The notes: generated by a model from the sequence alone, not told the origin. A stretch of 64,000 bases of DNA from Microbacterium thalassium (GCF_014208045.1 NZ_JACHML010000001.1:2852001-2916000); one strand, 5' to 3'. Shown: positions 26,552 to 35,571, counted from the stretch's first letter. A program made the numbers and translations.

Positions 26552-27697
26552 ATGCTCTACCTCGACAACGCCGCGACCACACCCATCCGACGCGAGGTGC
26601 TCGAGGCGATGACGCCGTACCTCACGCAGGTGTACGGCAACCCCTCGAGCCATCACACCGTCGGCGAGCGGGCCGCCGCTGCCCTCGACGACGCGCGCCG
26701 ACGCGTCGCGCGCGTCCTCGGGATGCGCGCGGGGGCCGTCGTGTTCACGTCGGGCGGCACCGAGGCCAACAATCTCGCGGTGAAGGGCATCGCGCTGGCT
26801 GCCATGGCCCACCGCGGCAGCCGGCACGTCGTGACCTCGCCGATCGAGCACGAATCGGTGCTCGCGTCGGCGGAGTACCTCCACCGGCTCCACGGGTTCG
26901 AGATCACGCACGTGCCGGTCGACGGGCTCGGCCGCGTGGATCCCGATGCCGTCGCCGGCGCACTGCGCGAGGACACGGCGCTCGTGAGCCTCGGGTACGC
27001 CAACAACGAGATCGGCACCGTGCAGGACGTGCCGGCGATCGCCGACGTGTGCCGCGCGCACGTCGTGCCGCTGCACGTCGACGCCGTGCAGGCCGCCGGG
27101 TGGCTGACGCTGTCGGCCGCCGACCTCGCCTACGACGCGATCTCGATCGCCGGGCACAAGATCGGCGCCCCCAAGGGCACCGGCGTGCTCGCGGTGCGCG
27201 GCCGCGTGCCGCTGGAGCCCCTGATCCACGGCGGCGGTCAGCAGCGCGAGCGGCGCAGCGGCACCGAGGACGTCGCCGGCGCCGTCGGGTTCGCGGTGGC
27301 GCTCGAGCTGGCCGAGGCCGAGCGCGCCGAGGCCTCGCAGCGCGTGACGCCGATCCGCGACGCCTTCATCGCGCACGTGCTCGCCGACATCCCTGCGGCC
27401 CGGCTCACGGGTGACCCCGTGAACCGGCTCCCCGGCACCGCGAGCTTCACGTTCGAGGGCACCAGCGGCGAGGCGGTGCTGCTCGAGCTGGAGCGCCGCG
27501 GGGTCGTGTCCTCGAGCGGCTCGGCGTGCGCCGCCGGCAGCGACGAGCCCTCGCACGTGCTCGTCGCGCTGGGGATCGATCCGGACGTTGCCCGCACGTC
27601 GGTCCGGTTCACCTTCCCGCGATCGCTCGCGGGGTCGCTGGAGCCGGTGGCCGACGCGCTGCGCGCCTCCGTCGAGGCCGTCCGCACCGGCGCCTGA
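26552..27697 (+). CDS. Cysteine desulfurase of the NAD operon (NadS-like)
   Basis: 381 residues, NifS/IscS class of aminotransferase fold V. It takes sulfur from cysteine with PLP and a catalytic cysteine persulfide. Seen: YLDNAATTP at the N-terminus, TSGGTEANN, His100 (IEHES), Asp177 (HVDAVQ), PLP-Lys203 (GHKIGAPKG) and Cys326 in SSSGSACAAG, which is the short-loop NifS type. It starts 6 bp after nadC, so it is in the operon; the likely job is to supply sulfur for the NadA [4Fe-4S] cluster, as proposed for NadS in other bacteria. A general or tRNA-thiolation role (IscS/MnmA partner) cannot be excluded. Confidence 0.9.
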   Translation: MLYLDNAATTPIRREVLEAMTPYLTQVYGNPSSHHTVGERAAAALDDARRRVARVLGMRAGAVVFTSGGTEANNLAVKGIALAAMAHRGSRHVVTSPIEHESVLASAEYLHRLHGFEITHVPVDGLGRVDPDAVAGALREDTALVSLGYANNEIGTVQDVPAIADVCRAHVVPLHVDAVQAAGWLTLSAADLAYDAISIAGHKIGAPKGTGVLAVRGRVPLEPLIHGGGQQRERRSGTEDVAGAVGFAVALELAEAERAEASQRVTPIRDAFIAHVLADIPAARLTGDPVNRLPGTASFTFEGTSGEAVLLELERRGVVSSSGSACAAGSDEPSHVLVALGIDPDVARTSVRFTFPRSLAGSLEPVADALRASVEAVRTGA

Positions 27698-27731
27698 CCG
27701 CGCCCGACGCTCCGGCCGGCAGACGCCCCGC

Positions 27732-29660
27732 TCACGCGGATCGGCCGGACTCGGCGGCCTCCTCGGCGTCGATGATGCGGGATGCCGCGAGCTGCTCGGC
27801 GGCGAGATCGGCGTAGAGCCCGCCGGCAGCGAGCAGCTCCGCGTGCGTGCCGGTCTCGACGATGCGCCCCGCCTCGACGACGTGGATGCGGTCGGCGCCG
27901 ACGACCGTCGACAGCCGGTGGGCGATCGTGAGGGTCGTGCGCCCGCGTGCGGCGGCGTCGATGGCGTCCTGCACGACGCGCTCCGACACGGTGTCCAGCG
28001 CCGAGGTGGCCTCGTCCAGCAGCAGCACCGGCGGGTCCTTCAGCAGCACGCGCGCGATCGCGATGCGCTGCTTCTCGCCGCCCGACAGCCGGTAGCCGCG
28101 CTCTCCCACGACGGTGTCGTAGCCCCGCTCGAATCCGGCGATCACGTGGTGGATGTTCGCGGCGCGGCAGGCGCCCTCGATCTCGGCATCCGTCGCCTCG
28201 GGCTTGGCGTAGCGCAGGTTCTCGCGGATGCTCGCGTGGAACAGGTACGTCTCCTGCGACACGATCCCGACGTGGTCGACGATCGACTCCTGGCGCAGCC
28301 CCCGCACGTCGGCGCCGGCGAACAGCACGCTGCCGCCCGAGGCCTCGTACAGGCGCGGCGTGAGGTACAGGATCGTGGTCTTGCCCGCACCCGAAGGCCC
28401 GACGAACGCCACGTGGCGACCCGGCTCGGCGACGAAGCTGACGCCGTCGAGCGTCGCGCGCGCGTCGGGGCCGGCATCCGGGTACCGGAACACGACGTCG
28501 CGGAACTCGATCCGCCCGACCGGGCCCGGCGCGTCCTCGACGCCGATCGCATCGGGGGCGTCGGTGATCGCGGGCACGAGGTCGAGGTACTCGAAGATGC
28601 GGGCGAACAGCGCCGCCGAGGTCTGCACGTCCAGCGCCACGCGCATGAGGCCCATGAGCGGCATCAGCAGCCGGGCCTGCACCGTCGTGAACGCCACGAT
28701 GGTGCCCGCCGTGATGGTGTCGGCGCCGCCGGCGACGAAGTACCCGGACACGAGGTAGATGACGGCCGGGACGCTCGCCATCATCACCTGCACGACCGCG
28801 AAGAACCCCTGGCCGCTCATCGCGCGTCGCACCTGGAGCCGCACCTGGTTGACGTTCTCGTCGCCGTAGCGGGCCGACTCGGTGCGCTGACGGTTGAACG
28901 ACTTCGACAGCAGGATGCCCGACACGCTCAGGGTCTCCTGCGTGATGGCGGTCAGCTCCGACAGCGACTCCTGCGTCTCGCCCGCGATGCGCGCGCGCAC
29001 CTGCCCCACGCGCCGCTGCACGATCACGAGGAACGGCATCATCACGACCGCGATGAGCGTGAGGCGCCAATCGATGATCACCATCGCCACGAGCGAGGCG
29101 ATGACGGTCACGGCGTTGCCCAGGATGCTCGTGACGGTGTTGGTCAGGACCCCCGACACACCGCCGACGTCGTTCTGCAGACGGGATTGGATGACCCCCG
29201 TCTTGGTGCGCGTGAAGAATCCGAGCTCCATCGCCTGGAGGTGGTCGAACAGGCGCACGCGCAGGTCGCCGGTCACGCGGTTGCCGACCGTCGAGGTCAG
29301 CCACGTCTGCACGACCCCGAGGGCGGCCGACAGCAGGAACAGCCCGATCATGGCCCCGACGAGCTCCCACAGCAGCGGCAGATCGGGACCGCCGCCCGAG
29401 AGGGGGAACAGCGCTTCGTCGAACACGCGCTGCACCAGCAGCGCAGGGATCACCGCGATCGCGGCGCCGGCGACGACCAGGAGCGCGGTGACGGCGATGC
29501 GGCCGGTGTACGGGCGGAACAGCGCGACGACGCGTGCGCCCAGGTGCGGGATCTTCGGCGCCTGCGCGTTCAGCCGCTTCTGCGCCTCGATGTCGACGCC
29601 GCGGAACGCCGGCGGACCGCCCCCGTGGCCGCCCCCGCCGCCCCGCATGCCCATGCTCAT
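27732..29660 (-). CDS. ABC exporter, fused permease and ATPase (type IV exporter fold)
   Basis: 642 residues. A glycine-rich start, six predicted transmembrane helices (residues about 50-340), then an ATPase domain with Walker A GPSGAGKTT, signature LSGGEKQR, Walker B VLLLDEATSALD and the switch His in AHRLST. This is the half-transporter layout of lipid, peptide or multidrug exporters, working as homo- or heterodimer; no partner gene is adjacent. Convergent with the cysteine desulfurase (34 bp gap). Substrate unknown. Confidence 0.92.
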   Translation of the reverse strand: MSMGMRGGGGGHGGGPPAFRGVDIEAQKRLNAQAPKIPHLGARVVALFRPYTGRIAVTALLVVAGAAIAVIPALLVQRVFDEALFPLSGGGPDLPLLWELVGAMIGLFLLSAALGVVQTWLTSTVGNRVTGDLRVRLFDHLQAMELGFFTRTKTGVIQSRLQNDVGGVSGVLTNTVTSILGNAVTVIASLVAMVIIDWRLTLIAVVMMPFLVIVQRRVGQVRARIAGETQESLSELTAITQETLSVSGILLSKSFNRQRTESARYGDENVNQVRLQVRRAMSGQGFFAVVQVMMASVPAVIYLVSGYFVAGGADTITAGTIVAFTTVQARLLMPLMGLMRVALDVQTSAALFARIFEYLDLVPAITDAPDAIGVEDAPGPVGRIEFRDVVFRYPDAGPDARATLDGVSFVAEPGRHVAFVGPSGAGKTTILYLTPRLYEASGGSVLFAGADVRGLRQESIVDHVGIVSQETYLFHASIRENLRYAKPEATDAEIEGACRAANIHHVIAGFERGYDTVVGERGYRLSGGEKQRIAIARVLLKDPPVLLLDEATSALDTVSERVVQDAIDAAARGRTTLTIAHRLSTVVGADRIHVVEAGRIVETGTHAELLAAGGLYADLAAEQLAASRIIDAEEAAESGRSA

Positions 29661-29704
29661 GAGGGCCCAGCCTATCCGCGCCCGAAGACACTAGGCTCGG
29701 CCGT

Positions 29705-29896
29705 ATGAGCGGCACCGGCGACATCCCCGACGGCGAGGACCTCGAAGCCCTCCGTGACGAGATCGACGAGCTGAAGAAGATCCCCGAGGAGGAGCTGATC
29801 AGCCCGCTCCCCGCGGACCTGGCGAGGGAGGAGCCGACTCCGGCCCCCACCGATGCCATCGGCTCGGAGGAGTGGACCCCGCCCGGGGACGACTGA
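29705..29896 (+). CDS. Small acidic hypothetical protein
   Basis: 63 residues, strongly acidic (Asp/Glu about one third), no Cys and no hydrophobic segment. A short possible helix (EDLEALRDEIDELKKIPEEEL) is followed by a Pro-rich tail. The gene is divergent from the ABC exporter (44 bp) and lies upstream of the MFS gene on the same strand. High-GC codon bias with G/C in third positions supports real coding. Function unknown. Confidence 0.6.
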   Translation: MSGTGDIPDGEDLEALRDEIDELKKIPEEELISPLPADLAREEPTPAPTDAIGSEEWTPPGDD

Positions 29897-30031
29897 CCCG
29901 AGCCCGGCACGTCCGGAATCGATGTCCCGCCCGGCGGACATCGGGAATGCCGTGCGCACGCGCGCGGTTATCCTGGAGGCTTGCCATCCTCGGGTGGCTT
30001 CGCCGAATCCGACGAGCCGAAAGAGGTGGGC

Positions 30032-31561
30032 ATGACAGCCGCCGGGATGAGCCGCACGGGGAGCATTCCCGTGCCCCGGGGTGCGGGAGACGCGCTGCGC
30101 CCCGAGGAGAACCGGGTCATCTGGCTGCTGCTGGCCGCCGCCTTCGTCGCCATCCTCAACGAGACGACGATGGGGGTGGCGATCCCCCACCTGATCGACG
30201 ACCTCGGCATCACGGCCCTCGCCGCGCAGTGGCTCACCACGGCGTTCATGCTGACGATGGCCGTCGTCATCCCCATCACGGGCTTCCTGCTCCGCCGCTT
30301 CACGACCCGCGCGATGTTCATCGCGGCGATGTCGCTGTTCTCGCTCGGCACGCTGATCGCCCTGCTCGCGCCCGGATTCGAAGTGCTGCTGGCGGCCCGC
30401 GTCGTCCAGGCCTCCGGCACGGCCATCATGATGCCGCTGCTGATGACGACGCTCATGGAGCTCGTGCCGCCCGCGTCGCGCGGCCGCATGATGGGCCGCG
30501 TCAGCGTCGTCATCTCGCTCGCGCCCGCGATCGGCCCGACGCTGTCGGGCTTCCTCCTGGACGCGGTCGGGTGGCGCTCGATCTTCGGCTTCGTGCTCCC
30601 GATCGCCGTGCTCGCCCTCGCCGCCGGTGCACGGTGGATGGTCAACCTCGGCGAGCCGACGCACGCCCCGATCGACGCCCTCTCCGTCGTCCTGTCGGCC
30701 CTCGGCTTCGGCGGACTCGTGTTCGGCCTCAGCCAGATCGGGGGCGCCGCGGCCCACGGCGGCGAGGCGGCCACGGCGGCCGAAGCCGCCGCCGGCACCG
30801 TGTCCACGGTGTCGCTGTGGGTGTCGCTGTCGGTCGCGGTCGTCGCGCTCGGCCTGTTCGTGTGGCGCCAGCTGGTCCTGCAGCGCATCGACGACGCGCT
30901 GCTGGATCTGCGCGTGTTCCGCTCGGGCAACTTCACGCTGTCGATCGTCCACATGCTCGTGATGTCGACGGCGTTCTTCGGCACGATCACGCTGCTGCCG
31001 CTGTTCATGCAGAGCGTGCTGGGCGTCTCGGCGCTCGAGACCGGGCTGGTCGTGCTGCCGGGAGCGCTCGTGATGGGCCTGGCCGGGCCCGTCATCGGTC
31101 GCATCTACGACCGCTGGGGCACGCGGGTCCTGCTGATCCCGGGGACCGCGCTGACCAGCGCCATGCTGTGGTTCTACACGACCTACGACGAGTCGACCAC
31201 GATCCTCACGATCGCGATCGCCCAGACGGTGCTCTCGCTCGGCCTCGCGATGTCGTTCACGCCGCTGTTCACGGCCTCCCTCGCCTCGCTGGACCGGCCC
31301 TTCTACTCGTACGGCTCCGCCGTGCTCGCCACCACCCAGCAGGTCGGCGGCGCCGCCGGCATCGCGCTGCTGGTGACGATCTTCTCGGGCGTCTCCGCGT
31401 CCGAGGTCGCCGCCGGCGCCGCCGAGACCGCCGCGGGCGTGAGCGGCACCCGCGCGGCGTTCCTGCTCGCGGCGATCGTCTCGGTGCCGCTGCTGATCAG
31501 CGCCGTGCTGATCCGCAAGCCCGACGAGTCGGGCGCGGACCTGCCGGCCGGCTTCCACTGA
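30032..31561 (+). CDS. DHA2-type MFS drug:proton antiporter
   Basis: 509 residues with about 14 hydrophobic segments, the number typical of the DHA2 (EmrB/QacA) family. Motif-C-like SLAPAIGPTLSGFLLD and motif-A-like region GFLLRRFTTRAMF after helix 2 are present, as is LNETTMGVAIPHLIDDL at helix 1. Start ATG 30032 follows AAGAGGTGGG. It should export a drug-like or metabolite substrate with proton exchange across the inner membrane. No regulator is adjacent; the small acidic ORF upstream ends 135 bp before. Confidence 0.92.
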   Translation: MTAAGMSRTGSIPVPRGAGDALRPEENRVIWLLLAAAFVAILNETTMGVAIPHLIDDLGITALAAQWLTTAFMLTMAVVIPITGFLLRRFTTRAMFIAAMSLFSLGTLIALLAPGFEVLLAARVVQASGTAIMMPLLMTTLMELVPPASRGRMMGRVSVVISLAPAIGPTLSGFLLDAVGWRSIFGFVLPIAVLALAAGARWMVNLGEPTHAPIDALSVVLSALGFGGLVFGLSQIGGAAAHGGEAATAAEAAAGTVSTVSLWVSLSVAVVALGLFVWRQLVLQRIDDALLDLRVFRSGNFTLSIVHMLVMSTAFFGTITLLPLFMQSVLGVSALETGLVVLPGALVMGLAGPVIGRIYDRWGTRVLLIPGTALTSAMLWFYTTYDESTTILTIAIAQTVLSLGLAMSFTPLFTASLASLDRPFYSYGSAVLATTQQVGGAAGIALLVTIFSGVSASEVAAGAAETAAGVSGTRAAFLLAAIVSVPLLISAVLIRKPDESGADLPAGFH

Positions 31562-31601
31562 TCGGCTGCGCGCGGCGATCCGCCACGCGCACGCGCGCCG
31601 G

Positions 31602-32435
31602 TCAGCCGCCGAGCGGCACCCCTCCCGTCTGACACCCCGGGCAGTACTGGGCTCCGCCCTTCGAGCCGGGGAGATCCTCTATCGCGACGCCGCACACGGG
31701 ACACGGCTCGCCGGTGCGGCCGTGCACGCGCATCGCGGCGACCTTGGCCGCCTTCTGATCGGAGATCGGGATGCCGCGGCGATCGCGCGCGGCGTCGGAC
31801 AGCACGGTGCGCACGGCCGCGTAGAGCCGGTCGCGCTCGGCGTCGTCGAGGTCGGATGCGCGCACGACCGGCGACAGGCCGGCCGCGTGCAGGATCTCGT
31901 CCGAGTAGGCGTTGCCGATGCCGGCCATGCTCTGCTGCTCCTGGAGCAGCGCCTTCAGCTGCTTGCGGCGGGTGCCGAGCGCCCGGTCGAAGTCCGCCCG
32001 CGTGTACGTCTGCCCGAGGGGATCGGGCCCGAGCCGTGCGACGGAGCCCGCGAGCACGGGGTCCTCCGCGGCGGTGACCGCGATCGAGAGCCACTCCCCC
32101 GCATCCGTGACCTCGAGCGTCGTCCCGTCGTCGAAGGCGAAGCCCACGATCGCCGGCGGCTCGTCCTCGGCCGCGGCGGCGTCGCCGGTCGCCCGGATGC
32201 GGATCCACCCGGCGCGGCCGAGACCGATCACGAGATCGTCGCGGTCGGTCAGCAGCGCGACATGCTTGCCGAATCGCCGCACGCCGGTCACCGGGGCGCC
32301 GATGAACGACTCGGGCGGGCGGTCCCTGCTCTTCCACGCGCGGAACTCGACGACCTCGATGCCGGTGATGCGGCGTCCGCGCAGCGAGTCGTCGAGGAAC
32401 CCGACGAGCGCGTCGACCTCGGGCGACTCCGGCAT
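31602..32435 (-). CDS. Fpg/Nei-family DNA glycosylase
   Basis: 277 residues. Base-excision repair glycosylase/AP-lyase family. Pro2 and Glu3 of MPESPEVDAL are the expected catalytic pair; Lys57 (FGKH) matches the conserved beta-hairpin lysine; the H2TH region is QEQQSMAGIGNAYSDEIL (165-182). The zinc finger has Cys245, 248, 265 and 268. Odd point: the zinc-finger loop arginine that contacts DNA (E. coli Fpg Arg258, five residues before the third Cys) is Gly here (SKGGAQYC). So lesion preference may differ from MutM, and I give no gene symbol. Convergent with the MFS gene. Confidence 0.88.
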   Translation of the reverse strand: MPESPEVDALVGFLDDSLRGRRITGIEVVEFRAWKSRDRPPESFIGAPVTGVRRFGKHVALLTDRDDLVIGLGRAGWIRIRATGDAAAAEDEPPAIVGFAFDDGTTLEVTDAGEWLSIAVTAAEDPVLAGSVARLGPDPLGQTYTRADFDRALGTRRKQLKALLQEQQSMAGIGNAYSDEILHAAGLSPVVRASDLDDAERDRLYAAVRTVLSDAARDRRGIPISDQKAAKVAAMRVHGRTGEPCPVCGVAIEDLPGSKGGAQYCPGCQTGGVPLGG

Positions 32436-32478
32436 GAGCCCATGGTGCCACCGGGCCCGCGCTGCCGCACCCGCCGGT

Positions 32479-33717
32479 TCAGGCCAGCAGCGTCTCGCCG
32501 ATGTAGCCGCCTTCGGCGCAGCCGGGCGGTATCGCGAACACGGCGGAGCCGATCGGCGTCGTCCACTGGTTCAGCAGGTCGAGTTCGTCCAGGCGGCGCT
32601 GGATCGGCACGAACTGACGGTCGACGTCCGCCTGGAACGAGACGAACACGAGCCCGGAATCGGAGATCTCGCCGGCTGCGGGCGACTCGTCGTAGTTGAA
32701 CGAGCGGCGGAAGATGCGCTCGCCCTCGTCGTCGCTGCGCGATCGGCGCATGTGCGAGAACTCGGGGATCACCGGGAACCCGATGGGCGTGGTCGCCTCG
32801 AAGTCGGGCTCGTCGTGCTCGTCGGCGCCCGTGAGCGGCGCGCCGTTGGCGAGGGTCCGTCCGACCGACTGCTCGCGGCCCGAGCGGTCGAGCTTGTCCC
32901 AGCCCTCGAGGTCCATGGCGATGCGGCGCACGACCATGCTCGTGCCGCCCGCGAGCCAGCCGTCCGAGCTCCACACGACGCGGTCGAACTCCGCGGTGCC
33001 CGGCGTCGCATTGGCGGTGCCGTCCACCTGTCCGAACAGGTTGCGCATCGTCGTGCCGGGCGCCACCGACCCGTGGGCGCGGCGGAAGCCGCTCTGCGTC
33101 CAGCGCACCGACGCGAAGCCGCGCGCGTCCTTCAGCAGCATGCGCGCGGCGTGCGAGACCGTGAGCGCGTCGTCGGCGGCGATCTGCAGCAGCAGGTCGC
33201 CGCCGTCGTGGGTGCCCGCGAGCCGGTCGATCGAGAACGCCGGCAGCGGCTGCAGCCACGCGGGCCTGGCGCCGCCCGCCCGCTCGACGAAGCCGGGGCC
33301 GAACCCGAAGGTCACCGTGAGCCGCGCGGGCGCGACGGCGAGCTCGGGCTCGGAGTCCGCCAGTGCCGCTTCGCCCTGCGTGAGGCGGCGCGCGTCGTCG
33401 GTGAGGATGCTCATCATGCGGCGAAGCCCGTCGCGGTCGACGTCGTCGTGCAGATCGAGGGCGACGAACAGGCCGTGAGCCTGGGCATCCGTGTCGATCC
33501 CCGCCTGGTGGACGCCGTGGAAGGGAACCGTGACGGTGCCGTTGAGCGGCGCCTGCGCGGACGCGGTCGCCGCGGCGTCCTCGCGTCCGCCGTTCAGCGC
33601 GTAGTCGATGCCGATGGCGGCCGCCGCCCCGGCCCCGACGACGGCCCCTCCGAGGAGGAACTGCCGCCGGGTCGAGGCCGCCCGACCGGGGCGCGGCTCC
33701 CGGTCGGAGGGGGTCAC
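32479..33717 (-). CDS. Dye-decolourising (DyP-type) heme peroxidase, Tat-exported, EfeB-like
   Basis: 412 residues. Tat signal with twin arginines at 17-18 (TRRQFLLGG) and a hydrophobic stretch. The DyP motif GQVDG (229-233) gives the distal Asp232; His322 in PEFSHMRRS is the likely proximal heme ligand and RRSFNYD (337-343) is family typical. EfeB-type DyPs oxidise substrates with peroxide outside the membrane and have been linked to iron release from heme. Here it is the last gene of copC-PCu(A)C-dyp, its GTG overlapping the upstream stop, rather than an efeUOB operon. This may mean copper-linked peroxide chemistry, or heme/iron uptake under copper control. Confidence 0.92.
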   Translation of the reverse strand: MTPSDREPRPGRAASTRRQFLLGGAVVGAGAAAAIGIDYALNGGREDAAATASAQAPLNGTVTVPFHGVHQAGIDTDAQAHGLFVALDLHDDVDRDGLRRMMSILTDDARRLTQGEAALADSEPELAVAPARLTVTFGFGPGFVERAGGARPAWLQPLPAFSIDRLAGTHDGGDLLLQIAADDALTVSHAARMLLKDARGFASVRWTQSGFRRAHGSVAPGTTMRNLFGQVDGTANATPGTAEFDRVVWSSDGWLAGGTSMVVRRIAMDLEGWDKLDRSGREQSVGRTLANGAPLTGADEHDEPDFEATTPIGFPVIPEFSHMRRSRSDDEGERIFRRSFNYDESPAAGEISDSGLVFVSFQADVDRQFVPIQRRLDELDLLNQWTTPIGSAVFAIPPGCAEGGYIGETLLA

Positions 33718-34244
33718 TCGTCCATCTCCATGTCGTCCTCGCCCTCGTCGTAGTTCTCGTTCGCGCCGCTGAAGTCCTTGACGGGCGCGGTGAACTCGAG
33801 GGTCGACTCGTCGGAGAAGGTGAGCGTGATGGTGACCTCGTCGCCGGCGGCGAGGGGGCCGGTCAGGCTCATGAGCATGATGTGGTCGGCGCCCGGCTCG
33901 AGCACGTGGGTGCCGCCGGCGGTGACGACGAAGCCGCCGTCGACCTCGCTCATCGCCATCTCGCCGTCGTCGCCCATCGCGGTCTCATGCAGCTCGACCA
34001 TGGCGGCGGCGTCCGTCGAGGCGGCCACGACGGTGACGTCGGCGCTGCCGTCGTTCTCCAGCTCGGCGAAGGCTCCGGTCATGCCCTCATCGGCGGCCTT
34101 GACCCAGGCGTCCGAGACGGTGACGACGTCGGCGGCGGCGGAGACGGCCTCATCGCTCGAGGCCGACGTGCCGGTCGCGCAGCCGGTCAGGGCGAGGGCG
34201 GCGACGGCGGCGAGGACGCCGAGGCGGGTGGTGCGTGCGATCAC
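33714..34244 (-). CDS. PCu(A)C-type copper chaperone lipoprotein
   Basis: 176 residues. Lipoprotein signal with lipobox ALTGC (Cys22), then a PCu(A)C (DUF461) cupredoxin-like domain. Copper ligands fit the family pattern: His86 (VELHETAM), Met96/Met98, and His121-x-Met123 (DHIMLM). It should hold Cu(I) outside the membrane and deliver it, typically to cytochrome oxidase Cu-A. A short acidic Met-containing tail (DDMEMDE) follows. GTG start overlaps the copC stop; its stop overlaps the peroxidase start. The segment VTITLTFSDESTLEFTAP (137-154) recurs with one change in the repeats of the SGNH hydrolase at 42684-44597. Confidence 0.92.
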   Translation of the reverse strand: MIARTTRLGVLAAVAALALTGCATGTSASSDEAVSAAADVVTVSDAWVKAADEGMTGAFAELENDGSADVTVVAASTDAAAMVELHETAMGDDGEMAMSEVDGGFVVTAGGTHVLEPGADHIMLMSLTGPLAAGDEVTITLTFSDESTLEFTAPVKDFSGANENYDEGEDDMEMDE

Positions 34245-34873
34245 AGGGATTCCTTTCGGTCTTCCGACCCGGCGGAATTCGTGCCGGTGCCGGTGCCGCC
34301 GGCGACGCTCGCGCGGCGGCGGATGAGGGTGACGGCGGCGAATCCGGCCGCGGCCACGGCCGCCCCGATCCCGCCGATCAGGACGACACGTGGAATGCCG
34401 CCCTCCTGTGTGATCTGAGTTCCGGTGTCGCCCGACGCCTCCGCCTCGGAGTCCCCCGACGCGCCCGCGGCGCTCTCGCGCGCGAGCGGCTCGGCATCCC
34501 CGACGGTGAAGGGGATGAGCCCGCTGATCGGGTGGCCGTCGGCCGACACGACGCGCCAGCGCACCTCGTAGCCGGCGTCGGGCATGCCCTTCTCGAGGGG
34601 CGCGACGACGGTGCCCTCGCGGATCTCGAGGTCGCCGTCGACCCAGTCGGCGCCCGATGCGTCGACGACCACGATCACGGCTCCGACCGTGAGCACCTCG
34701 TCCGTGAACTCCAGCGTGACCTGGGCGGGGGCCGCGGCGAGCGCGGCGTCCTCGGCGGGGTCGCTGCGGACGAGGTCGTCGTGGGCGGATGCCGGGACGG
34801 CGGCCGACAGCGCGGCCGCGGCGGCCAGCGCGACGGCGACGCCGAAGCGCGAAAGGGAGCGGACAGCGGACAT
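34241..34873 (-). CDS. CopC-domain copper-binding membrane-anchored protein
   Basis: 210 residues from ATG 34873. Signal peptide ends in VPASA, so mature protein begins His-Asp (AHDDLVRSDPAEDAAL): the N-terminal His is the classic CopC Cu(II) ligand. The domain ends with RVVSADGHPISGLIPFTV, giving another ligand His. A linker and one C-terminal transmembrane helix (about 170-192) plus RRR anchor it. It should bind Cu(II) on the outer face. First gene of the coupled copC-PCu(A)C-DyP set (GTGA overlap). Two stacked hairpins (34909-34951) sit just upstream. Confidence 0.92.
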   Translation of the reverse strand: MSAVRSLSRFGVAVALAAAAALSAAVPASAHDDLVRSDPAEDAALAAAPAQVTLEFTDEVLTVGAVIVVVDASGADWVDGDLEIREGTVVAPLEKGMPDAGYEVRWRVVSADGHPISGLIPFTVGDAEPLARESAAGASGDSEAEASGDTGTQITQEGGIPRVVLIGGIGAAVAAAGFAAVTLIRRRASVAGGTGTGTNSAGSEDRKESL

Positions 34874-34908
34874 GAAGGGACCTTCCCCGTGCGTGAGCAG
34901 GCGGATCG

Positions 34909-34951
34909 GCCGCCCGGGGGCGGCGCGACGATCCGACCCCGGAGGGGTCGG
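34909..34951 (-). terminator. Two consecutive hairpins upstream of copC
   Basis: CCGACCCC/GGGGTCGG (34933-34940 with 34944-34951) and GCCGCCC/GGGCGGC (34909-34915 with 34918-34924). They lie in the 89-bp gap between the membrane gene (ends 34963) and copC, so they probably terminate or attenuate transcription from that gene. Confidence 0.55.
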
Positions 34952-34962
34952 TGCGACAGGAC

Positions 34963-35571
34963 TCAGATCACAGGGAGGAGCGGGGGTCCGCGGCGCCGGA
35001 CGGCGCCGACGCGCAGCCCGAGCGGCGTCGGCGCGTCGACGGTGGCGATGGCGACCCGCGGCCCGGTGCCGACGGGTGCCAGGGGCGTGAGCGCGCGCGT
35101 GACGGCGCGGCGAACCCACGAGCCGAGTCTCGCCGCGAGGTTCAGCAGGGCGACGAGGGCGCGCTCGCCGCGGTGGAGCATCGCGATCGTGATGACCGCG
35201 GCGATGCCGTGGGCGATCCACATGAGGGGATCCGCGGCGAGCGGGACCCCGAGTGACTCGGCCGACAGCGCGAGGGCCTCACCGTGATGGTGACCCGGGG
35301 TCGATGCGGCGGCGGGGTCGACGGCCCCGAGGACGAAGAGCCCGTGGAAGAGCAGCTGGCTGAGGATCACACCGGCCGAAAGCCGCGCGAGCGACAGAGC
35401 CCGCCCCGCGAGCATCGTGCAGATCGCCACCGACAGCACCCACGGCACGGCCACCCCGAGCCAGCCGGGGACGCCCCCGCCGCCGGCCACGTGCGACATC
35501 AGCGCGATGAACGTGGCGACCGAAGCCGCGACCGAGCCCCGCAGGACGCGGAGGGCTCGGGTCGGACGCAT
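34963..35571 (-). CDS. Small polytopic membrane protein beside copC
   Basis: 202 residues with about four hydrophobic helices (residues 9-30, 36-57, 60-85 and 110-130) and a polar, Arg-rich C-terminal third. The loop STPGHHHGEAL contains three adjacent histidines facing the outside in the likely topology, which would suit copper binding. I chose ATG 35571 (MRPTRALRV) because GGGAGG lies 9 bases upstream; ATG 35580 is too close to that site. It precedes the copC operon on the same strand, separated by hairpins. Family not recognised; a role in copper handling is a guess from position. Confidence 0.7.
   Translation of the reverse strand: MRPTRALRVLRGSVAASVATFIALMSHVAGGGGVPGWLGVAVPWVLSVAICTMLAGRALSLARLSAGVILSQLLFHGLFVLGAVDPAAASTPGHHHGEALALSAESLGVPLAADPLMWIAHGIAAVITIAMLHRGERALVALLNLAARLGSWVRRAVTRALTPLAPVGTGPRVAIATVDAPTPLGLRVGAVRRRGPPLLPVI

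Noticed and set aside
32479..33717. Part of an efeUOB iron-uptake operon
   Set aside because: EfeU and EfeO are absent; neighbours are CopC and PCu(A)C.
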